A stretch of 64,000 bases of DNA from Haematobia irritans (lineage: Eukaryota > Arthropoda > Insecta > Diptera > Muscidae). The stretch spans positions 75,135,635-75,199,634 of the forward strand of contig NC_134398.1 in assembly GCF_050003625.1 (NCBI RefSeq). The letters are read 5' to 3'. How positions within the stretch are numbered: position 1 is the first letter of the stretch; each line of letters opens with the position of its first letter. Position numbers and translations under genes: made by a program. The notes beneath the pieces are model-generated. The model searched no databases. It worked only from the letters and a program-made list of their open reading frames with translations, and had not been told where the DNA came from. Positions 57,050-64,000 of the stretch are shown here, piece by piece.

Positions 57050-58129
57050 CTAGCAGTTACACAACCCGGACAGAACCCAACCGAAGATTGTATAATGAGC
57101 CACCGGGAGACCGGGCGACGTATACACCCTATGTGTTATGATTCGCCCATACACCTCAGGACCAAAAACGATCGCAACCCGTCCCACTCGGTAAAATTGC
57201 GGATCTGCCAAAGGTAATCCCAAAAAGGATTCCTTGATCCGTTCTGGCACGGCTTCGGCGGGGGTCAACACACGACCTAGATCGTGCACACGAGCAGTAA
57301 ACGTCAGTCGCTGCTCTGGATCATAAGCGGACGATACTGTCAACCGGCAAAATTGGACCCCCTCAATATTTGTAACCGGTAGCCCTAAGTTCTCGACCAT
57401 AGAACGACAGATTTGGCTTTGGCGCGCGCAGTTGTCGATTACTGCACGGACCGGAACGGACACACCATGGGGGGACACGCGGACTACGAGGCTGGGCGCC
57501 AGAGTAACGACATTCTGCAGAGGCAGAACTCCGACGCCGCCAAAATCGGAATATGACCGTGCCACAGCAAGATCGGACGGACGATTCGTATGGTTCCCAC
57601 TACGAATCCGCTGAGCAGACCTCGAGCTCCCATGTTCAATTCGAGGCGCCACAGCCGCAGCGTGTAACAAAACATTGTGGTCCCCGGAGCAACTGGGGCA
57701 CCTACGCCGGCTAGGACAATCCTTCGACTGGTGGGTCTGTGCTAGACATCTGTAGCAATAGCGATGTCGTACCACCATACGTATCCTCTTCTCAATCGAA
57801 AGAGAGAGGAACTTCCGACACCGCCGCAATGCGTGACGACCTCCACAAACCCTGCAAACCAATTGAGCAGGAGTTCGACCAACATCAGTAGCCTCTACTA
57901 CAGCAGGCGCCACCACGGGCTCATCCACAACTACCGGAGGTGGACTCTCAATTTCTTGGGGCGATAGCTGAACCTCCGGAATGGCAGGCGACGGTATCGC
58001 CATCGGCTCCTCCAACAATGCCCGTTCGACCGCCGACATATCAAGGGGGCACGCAGTATCATCATCCGATTGATCCATAATAACCTCGAAATTTTCCAAG
58101 TCGTCAGCGAAGCACGAGGTATTTTCCAT
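57050..58129 (-). CDS. BEL#3 ORF2: nucleocapsid-protease-like protein in the env position
   Basis: 359 codons. The N-terminus (1-90) is acidic and proline/valine-rich. There follow three Cys/His knuckles: C92-x2-C-x3-H-x4-C, C125-x2-C-x4-H-x4-C138, and a CPSCSGDHNVLLH type. The C-terminal half is retropepsin-like (AVIDNCARQSQI with Asp232, then LADPQFYRVG and FGWVLSG), collinear with the nucleocapsid-protease part of this element's own Gag-Pol. It stops where RT would begin. It has no signal peptide or membrane segment, so it is not an envelope. It starts 23 nt after the Gag-Pol stop, in the -1 frame, which is open for about 45 nt before that stop. Expression could be by reinitiation, frameshifting or a spliced RNA. 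Whether it is catalytically active is unknown. Confidence 0.85.
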   Translation of the reverse strand: MENTSCFADDLENFEVIMDQSDDDTACPLDMSAVERALLEEPMAIPSPAIPEVQLSPQEIESPPPVVVDEPVVAPAVVEATDVGRTPAQLVCRVCGGRHALRRCRKFLSLSIEKRIRMVVRHRYCYRCLAQTHQSKDCPSRRRCPSCSGDHNVLLHAAAVAPRIEHGSSRSAQRIRSGNHTNRPSDLAVARSYSDFGGVGVLPLQNVVTLAPSLVVRVSPHGVSVPVRAVIDNCARQSQICRSMVENLGLPVTNIEGVQFCRLTVSSAYDPEQRLTFTARVHDLGRVLTPAEAVPERIKESFLGLPLADPQFYRVGRVAIVFGPEVYGRIITHRVYTSPGLPVAHYTIFGWVLSGLCNC

Positions 58130-58152
58130 GATACTGCGAGAAAATATACGAA

Positions 58153-61100
58153 TTACAAAGAGTTCGCCGAAGTGTCGGTCAATGAGACCAACTTAGCTAT
58201 AGGTCGTCTTACAACGCCATTCTCCGTACGTATATCCGCGACCCGAATGTGACCATCTACGCCCGGGTGAACCGACACGACTCGACCTAATTTCCAAGAA
58301 GTTGGTGGAAGCTGTTCATGACGAATAACGACTAGGTCATTTACCATAACATCGCGCTGAGGAAATTTCCACTTATATCTCATATGCAGATTCTTCAAAT
58401 ATTCCTCTTTCCAACGTACACAAAACTGTTGTGCAAGAGCCTGTACCTTACGAAACCGATTCACCAACGAAAGAGGCTGTTCGGTTATAACTGGCTCAGC
58501 AGGGGCGAGTAGAGGGGCACCTATAAGAAAATGACCCGGTGTCAAAGCGTCAAGCTCCTGCGGGTTATCCGATTGGGGACAAAGAGGTCTTGAATTCAAA
58601 CAAGCCTCAATACGAGCCAACACCGTCGAAAACTCTTCAAACGTGAAACGAACATTCCCTATTTGCCTTCTGAAATGCAACTTAAAACTCTTCACCCCAG
58701 CTTCCCAAAGGCCTCCCATATGAGGCGCACCAGCTGGGATAAATCGCCACGATAGGCCCTGGTGTGCAAACTTAGAGGACACGACATCACTGCTTCCCCT
58801 AATTACATCCCGGAAATTTCGTTCAAGCTCACGCGACGCACCGACAAAATTTGTCCCATTGTCCGAGAAAATGGTCGCAGGACAACCCCGACGAGCAACA
58901 AACCTATGAAATGCCGCAAGAAAGCCGGCAGTCGACAAGTCGGAAACCGCTTCCAAATGAATCGCCCTAGTAGCAAAACACACGAAAACGCACACATAAC
59001 CTTTAGTTATGCGACAATAACGTCCGGTGAACGACTTCACCTCAAAGGGGCCTGCATAGTCTACGCCAGTCGTCGTAAAAGGTCTGTCGAGAACAGTTCT
59101 TTCCGGAGGAAGAGGAGCCATCACCTGACTACAAACCCGTTTCCTCTCCAAAAGACATGGTTTACACCTATGTATAACCGAACGAATAAGATTCCTCACC
59201 CGAGGTATCCAGTATTCTATACGAAGAATACGCAACATCAACTGATTTCCTCCATGAATGGAAATCAAATGAACAAATTCCACCAAAAGCTTCGTGAATC
59301 GACAGCTGTAGGGCAAAATTATAGGGTGCCGCTCCGAATACGAAAGAATAGGCGAGCGGCTCAAACGACCATACATCCGCATTACACCCATTTCATCAAG
59401 GAACGGGTTCAAAGAAACAAGTGAACTGCCAGTACCTAACGAAGACCTATCCATCAAGTCCTTATATTCATTACCATAATTCATTTTTTGAGCAAGCACT
59501 ATCAAGCGACTTTTAGTTGCCCTAATCTCAGACGATGATAAACTGTGATCCGCATAGCTACAATCACGCCTATGAGCGGGATGCGTCCGATAAAAGAATC
59601 TCATAACATATGAAATAACACGCAGCGCTCTATCCAGAGAAGAAAATCTATCGAGAACATCCTCGTATGAATTAACGAAAGAAGCATGTGCCTTCACAGA
59701 CCGAATTTCTACGTCGGTGTCAAAAGAGGAAGTGTCACGAACCGGCCATTCCGATTGACTACACGATAGCCACTGAGGCCCATGCCACCAAAGTCGAGAG
59801 GCGGCCAAATCCGAAGGGGACACACCGCGGCTGCCAAGATCAGCAGGATTATCCTCCGACCTCACATGATACCAATTCGTACCACCGACGTTCTCCTGAA
59901 TGCGACATACCCTATTCGCGACAAATGTTGTCCAAGCCGAAGGCGTTTTCTTTAACCAGGCTAGTACAATAGTCGAATCCGTCCAACAATAAATTCGACC
60001 AAAATCAATACCGATTTCTCGAATGACCGTTCTTGCGAGTTCGGACGCTAAAACAGCGCCGCAAAGCTCCAAACGAGGCAAAGAAACCGATTTCAACGGA
60101 GCAACTTTCGTCTTGCACGATAGCAAATTAACGACAATCTCGCCATTTGGGGCCAAAACTCGAATATATACTACCCCCGCGTATGCCTTAACCGAGGCAT
60201 CTGAAAATACGTGAAGCTCGGCCGAAGTGCACGGTGTGTAACGAATCCACCGAGGAATATTTATCGAATTGACATCCGGATAACTATCTACAAATTTTTC
60301 CCACTCGGATGCCGTTGCCGAAGGCAGTATTTCATCCCAGCCGACGCGATCAAGCCAAACCTTCTGCATGATAATCTTTGCCACAATTATCACTGGACCT
60401 AACCAACCGACAGGGTCGAATAATTTCGCGATAGCCGACAACACTTCCCGTTTAGTGTATCCACACCTTTTTGCTATAGGCTCGACCGCGAAGTAGAATG
60501 CATCCAATTGAGCATTCCATCTCACACCCAATGGTTTCGAATTGCTAGCCTCGACAAATGCCAGCAATTGAGCATCAACCAAATATTCCGGCGGTAGTGA
60601 ATCTAAAATTTCTCTATAATTCGATGTCCATTTCCGCAGTTCAAATTTAGCCGTCGCAAGCGCCGCGATTAATTGATCCCGAGCCATTATCGCAGTTTCA
60701 AGGTCATGAGTTCCGGTCAAAACGTCATCAACGTACATACATTTACGTAATATATCGGCCGCGAGTGGAAACTCCTCCTCAGTGTCTTCAGCTAACTGTA
60801 ACAGTGTCCGTATCGCGAGATATGGTGCACAGTTTACACCGAAGGTCACCGTTTGTAGTTCATAGTCCTGGACTGTCCTTGTCGGAGAATCCCTAAAAAC
60901 AATTCTCTGCAACGGAGCATGAGAAGAGTCCACTCGAATCTGCCTATACATCTGTGTAATATCGCAGTTGAACACGTATTTAAATAGTCGCCATCGCACA
61001 ATAAGAAGGACTAAGTCCTGCTGCAAAGTGGGACCTACGTGAAGGATATCGTTAAGACTATTCCCGTTGGACGTTTTATTAGACGCATTAAATACGACGC

Positions 61101-63591
61101 GAAGTTTGGAAGTCTTCTTCTCGAGGTTAATGACAGGATGATATGGAAGATAACACGAAAGTGTATCACTTGCAGAAATGGCGGATACTGGCCTCATGTG
61201 ATCCAAATGCAAATATTCTTTAACAACACTATCATAAACTGATTTCACGTCCGGCCTTTTCGATAATGACGATTCATTACGATAAAATTGCCTCAAAGCA
61301 GTTGTTCGGGACTCACCCAAATATCCACGAGGACCGAGCTCTTCCTTTAGCGGAAGTGTAACTATATATCTACCTTCCGAATCTCTGCGCGTTGTCCGAA
61401 CGTAATTTTCCTCACAGAACTTATCGGAGGGGGACAAAACCCCTTTACGTGGTGTTTCCTCCAACTCCCAAAACCGTAAAAGTGTTCTATCTAAATTTTC
61501 CTCTTCATCAACCGCTATAGTCGTAGTAAATGTTTGAATTTGCGATGTAGAAATCGGACCCGTTACTAGCCAGCCGAAAACACTGTTCTGTGCTATCAAT
61601 GATTGAGCCGCAATCTGCCGGCAACCTTCTAATAGTATTCTCGGGTACAAGTCAGCGCCTAGTAGAATATCGACCGGTCTCGACACGAAAAGATTCGGAT
61701 CAGCTAAGCGAATATCCGGAATCTGAGACAAAACTTCCTGCGACACCGTAAAGGAAGGTAAATTCCCGGATATAGATTGGAGCACTATAGCCATAGTTTC
61801 CAACAAAACCGACGCGTTGAGTGGAGATCCGATTTTCAAATTACACATTTTACTCGATTTGGCCGAAATTGCGCTATTTACCCCCGAAATTGTAACATTA
61901 GCCGCGTGAACCGGTAGTTTCACCCGATTTCGAAAGCGTTCCGTCAGAAACGAAGATTCTGAAGCGGGGTCAATCAAAGCGCGTGCCGGATATGAAACCC
62001 CATCGTGCATGATATTAATCATCGCAGTTCCCAAAAGCACGGCCCTATTTTGCGTCGTATGAAATGCCTGGCGAGGTAGGCACGCCGACGAGGTAGAAGG
62101 TTGCGGCTGATCAACCGAAGGCATAGTTCTCGGTTGAAAACTAGCCGCTGAACTCGACAAGGTGTTGGTCGAACCCGTCGCCGAAGTCGCGCTATTAGAC
62201 GGCGTAGAATCGCGATGCAATAGCGAATGATGTCTCGAATTACATTTTGCACACGAATATTGTCTTGGACAATCCTTCATCTCATGACCTTTCATTAAGC
62301 AATTCAAGCACAACCGGTTACGTTTTACCACTATGTAACGTTCCGATACCGAGAGTTTACCAAATTTAACGCAAGCCGAAAGTCTATGATTATGTTTAGG
62401 ACAAATAACGCACTTAGATTCCGACGAAGCACGCGACGATTTAGAAGAAGACGCATTGGTAAAATGCGCTTTTACCTTCTTTTCCTGAGAACGCTTCGAA
62501 GACGTGTCTTCCCGCAAATCATGCAAACACATCAACGTACGAACCCTTTCGGACAAAAAAGCGTCTAAATCCGCCCACGACGAAAGGGCTGATTTGTCCC
62601 TAACACTCTGCTCCCAAAGAGTCTGTGTGAGCCGCGGCAAACGTTGAAGGCAAATAAAAACGAGTATCTGGTCCCAATTATCTGTCGAAACTTCGTACGT
62701 ATTCAATGCCGAAAGACAGCCATTGATTCCACGTTGAATCGATTTCAAACCCGCACTTGTCTCTACCGATACTGCCGAAATTGCAAAGAGAGACTTAAGT
62801 TGATTGTGAACTAGAACCCGCTTATTGTCGTATGCATCAACGAGGGCCTTCCACGCGAGGGCAAAACTTCGATGTGTCAGCGGAAACTTCGAGACAATTT
62901 CCCTAGCTTCGCCACTGGTCTTCCGCACAAGATGACACAAACGCTCGACGTCCGTTAATCTTGAATTGTTAACATAAACTGCTTGAAATAAATCCCGGAA
63001 TGTAGGCCAGTCTAGAAAATTGCCCTCAAATACATCCGTATCGCACGGTGGCAACGCCAAATTGTGAACCATATCACAAAGTGGAGGGCCACTAACGGCC
63101 ACTTCACCCCTAAACCCGGCTTTGCCATTAGGCAGCGACTGCCCATCCCGATCAGCCGGTATCGAAGTAGTCGCGTTATTAGCCCAAATCGCTTCGGATC
63201 CTTGAGTCGATTTATGAGACCCGATACTCCGTCTCGATGCTGCAACGACCGAAGACGCAGACGAAGTGATCGATGATCTACGTGACCGACGAAACTGGCC
63301 CAATTTTCGATTTATCGCGGACAAACAATTCATATAAGCCTGATGGGACGCGTCATATTTCCCGTCCACCGATTCAATATCGCTCGTTTGCGTTGTTCCG
63401 GCACCCTGTAAACTAGCCACGCATTCCTCAAAGCAATCCTGAACCTTTGTCCACAACTTCCCCAATTCCTCACTTCGAATCTCGAGGCTATAGACGTCTA
63501 ACTCCTCATCTTTCATGGCATTAAAATGGGCGTGGAATTTAATAAGAGCGTCCGAAACGCGAATAAAGCGATCAAAGGGAGATACAGACAT
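58153..63591 (-). CDS. BEL#3 Gag-Pol polyprotein
   Basis: The frame opens at 63663, but the second Met (63591, MSVSPFDRF) is the likelier start, because the 24 preceding residues are hydrophobic and unlike Gag. Counting from 63663: capsid domain about 200-400 (GNFLDWPTFRDLF), knuckles 420-485 (CLNCLMKGHEMKDC from 452), protease with D565-P-A-S in place of D-S/T-G, RT with Y977-V-D-D, RNase H from D1155, and an integrase zinc region then D1535, D1601 and E1654 (GVDYAGP, SDNGTNF, GLWEAG). The C-terminal domain ends VVRRPIAKLVSL. The length of about 1,810 residues is full size for BEL. It encodes particle formation, maturation, reverse transcription and integration. All catalytic acidic residues are present, so the copy may be competent. 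Confidence 0.93.
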   Translation of the reverse strand: MSVSPFDRFIRVSDALIKFHAHFNAMKDEELDVYSLEIRSEELGKLWTKVQDCFEECVASLQGAGTTQTSDIESVDGKYDASHQAYMNCLSAINRKLGQFRRSRRSSITSSASSVVAASRRSIGSHKSTQGSEAIWANNATTSIPADRDGQSLPNGKAGFRGEVAVSGPPLCDMVHNLALPPCDTDVFEGNFLDWPTFRDLFQAVYVNNSRLTDVERLCHLVRKTSGEAREIVSKFPLTHRSFALAWKALVDAYDNKRVLVHNQLKSLFAISAVSVETSAGLKSIQRGINGCLSALNTYEVSTDNWDQILVFICLQRLPRLTQTLWEQSVRDKSALSSWADLDAFLSERVRTLMCLHDLREDTSSKRSQEKKVKAHFTNASSSKSSRASSESKCVICPKHNHRLSACVKFGKLSVSERYIVVKRNRLCLNCLMKGHEMKDCPRQYSCAKCNSRHHSLLHRDSTPSNSATSATGSTNTLSSSAASFQPRTMPSVDQPQPSTSSACLPRQAFHTTQNRAVLLGTAMINIMHDGVSYPARALIDPASESSFLTERFRNRVKLPVHAANVTISGVNSAISAKSSKMCNLKIGSPLNASVLLETMAIVLQSISGNLPSFTVSQEVLSQIPDIRLADPNLFVSRPVDILLGADLYPRILLEGCRQIAAQSLIAQNSVFGWLVTGPISTSQIQTFTTTIAVDEEENLDRTLLRFWELEETPRKGVLSPSDKFCEENYVRTTRRDSEGRYIVTLPLKEELGPRGYLGESRTTALRQFYRNESSLSKRPDVKSVYDSVVKEYLHLDHMRPVSAISASDTLSCYLPYHPVINLEKKTSKLRVVFNASNKTSNGNSLNDILHVGPTLQQDLVLLIVRWRLFKYVFNCDITQMYRQIRVDSSHAPLQRIVFRDSPTRTVQDYELQTVTFGVNCAPYLAIRTLLQLAEDTEEEFPLAADILRKCMYVDDVLTGTHDLETAIMARDQLIAALATAKFELRKWTSNYREILDSLPPEYLVDAQLLAFVEASNSKPLGVRWNAQLDAFYFAVEPIAKRCGYTKREVLSAIAKLFDPVGWLGPVIIVAKIIMQKVWLDRVGWDEILPSATASEWEKFVDSYPDVNSINIPRWIRYTPCTSAELHVFSDASVKAYAGVVYIRVLAPNGEIVVNLLSCKTKVAPLKSVSLPRLELCGAVLASELARTVIREIGIDFGRIYCWTDSTIVLAWLKKTPSAWTTFVANRVCRIQENVGGTNWYHVRSEDNPADLGSRGVSPSDLAASRLWWHGPQWLSCSQSEWPVRDTSSFDTDVEIRSVKAHASFVNSYEDVLDRFSSLDRALRVISYVMRFFYRTHPAHRRDCSYADHSLSSSEIRATKSRLIVLAQKMNYGNEYKDLMDRSSLGTGSSLVSLNPFLDEMGVMRMYGRLSRSPILSYSERHPIILPYSCRFTKLLVEFVHLISIHGGNQLMLRILRIEYWIPRVRNLIRSVIHRCKPCLLERKRVCSQVMAPLPPERTVLDRPFTTTGVDYAGPFEVKSFTGRYCRITKGYVCVFVCFATRAIHLEAVSDLSTAGFLAAFHRFVARRGCPATIFSDNGTNFVGASRELERNFRDVIRGSSDVVSSKFAHQGLSWRFIPAGAPHMGGLWEAGVKSFKLHFRRQIGNVRFTFEEFSTVLARIEACLNSRPLCPQSDNPQELDALTPGHFLIGAPLLAPAEPVITEQPLSLVNRFRKVQALAQQFCVRWKEEYLKNLHMRYKWKFPQRDVMVNDLVVIRHEQLPPTSWKLGRVVSVHPGVDGHIRVADIRTENGVVRRPIAKLVSLTDTSANSL

Positions 63592-64000
63592 TCTAACTTT
63601 ACGTTCAACTACCAAATTGAAGAATGTAACCAAATACGAAATTACAATATAGCCAAGAAGCAACGGCCAATAAAATTACCAAACTCAGACAAGGTTCCGT
63701 TCAATAAAAATAGCAAAATACGCAAAAGTAACTCGAGTTACAAAGATTAATTCGAGTCCACAACTCGCGAAAATCCGACAAAAGATCAAACGTTCGCAGA
63801 AACCGAAAATACTGAATGTAGGGTGCACAAAATATTACCCCCGAACGCTTGACACAAGAAAAATTATAATAATAATAATAATAAACAAAGGTATAAATAA
63901 ATCAATAATAATAAATACCTGTCCAATAAATATTCAAAATTTACCAAATATTTGAATGATCGAATAATTTCTCTCAGTGTGAGAGCGTAAAAGTTTCAAA
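63592..64000 (-). other. BEL#3 5' leader
   Basis: AT-rich sequence upstream of the gag start, with an AAT/ATT triplet repeat at 63868-63883. No tRNA-complementary primer site is visible, so the 5' LTR must lie beyond the window. The short plus-strand frame 63526-63750 is not credible. Confidence 0.55.

Larger units (their letters stand above)
56343..64000 (-). mobile_element. BEL#3: BEL/Pao retrotransposon with open Gag-Pol
   Basis: The element starts (plus strand) with TGTTCGCCGAATGCG exactly where a family C head is interrupted. The minus strand carries a continuous Gag-Pol frame, a second ORF and a structured 3' region. The 5' LTR and primer site are beyond 64000, so target duplication and LTR identity cannot be checked. 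GC content and codon use are clearly higher than in the neighbouring arrays, and no stop interrupts 1,812 codons. It looks recently active. Confidence 0.93.

Noticed and set aside
58762..59424. A 220-codon plus-strand ORF
   Set aside because: It lies antisense within the BEL#3 integrase coding region and has no recognisable domain. It is a shadow of the GC-richer coding sequence.

Overview
ORGANISM. The window is AT-rich, repeat-dominated DNA from an insect, most likely a calyptrate (muscid-type) fly. The evidence is BEL/Pao LTR retrotransposons, an antigen-5-type CAP gene with a short fly-like intron, and dense dipteran 'mini-me'-type elements, which carry a (TA)n block, a core and a (GTCY)n block. 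Almost everything here is mobile or satellite-like DNA. I see one host protein-gene fragment and no bacterial features. LAYOUT. 1-3210: AT-rich, essentially non-coding, possibly the leader and LTR of a retrotransposon running off the left edge. 3211-6258: mini-me-like families D, K and C (my labels). 6365-10912: a decayed minus-strand BEL copy (BEL#1) split by a 1.2-kb hAT element with an 8-bp target duplication. 10913-20186: head-to-tail arrays of families A and B, split by a 1.44-kb TA-target MITE that carries promoter- and intron-like sequence, and by a second MITE that itself holds a complete A element. 20187-33940: a minus-strand BEL element (BEL#2) with 884-bp LTRs and a 5-bp target duplication. 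Its 5' LTR holds a 6.36-kb composite A element, which in turn holds a hAT element, a MITE and another A element. 33941-39812: B, A and D units, a Tigger/pogo-like MITE, a TA MITE, a plus-strand BEL protease fragment and small repeats. 39813-40758: a 440-bp tandem repeat whose minus strand encodes a hammerhead ribozyme in each unit. 40790-45085: a second Tigger/pogo-like MITE, a 314-bp (TA)n tract and a hAT element inside an A tail. 45086-45509: the 5' part of a CAP/antigen-5 gene. 45727-56342: B and C arrays, including a nearly identical 2.78-kb tandem duplication and a tRNA-derived SINE. 56343-64000: a minus-strand BEL element (BEL#3) with an open 1,800-residue Gag-Pol frame, an unusual second ORF, and a set of hairpins after it. 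HOW THE PARTS RELATE. The window records nested insertion: mini-me-type arrays came first, and LTR elements, hAT elements, TA MITEs, pogo-like MITEs and a SINE landed in them. Target duplications confirm many of these insertions. The three most interesting items are the hammerhead repeat (39813-40758), the duplicated nucleocapsid-protease ORF in the env position of BEL#3 (57050-58129) with its adjacent covarying hairpins (56875-57041), and the shared 153-bp monomer of families A, B and K. LIMITS. Family labels A-M are mine. No database search was run, and boundaries without a target duplication are approximate.
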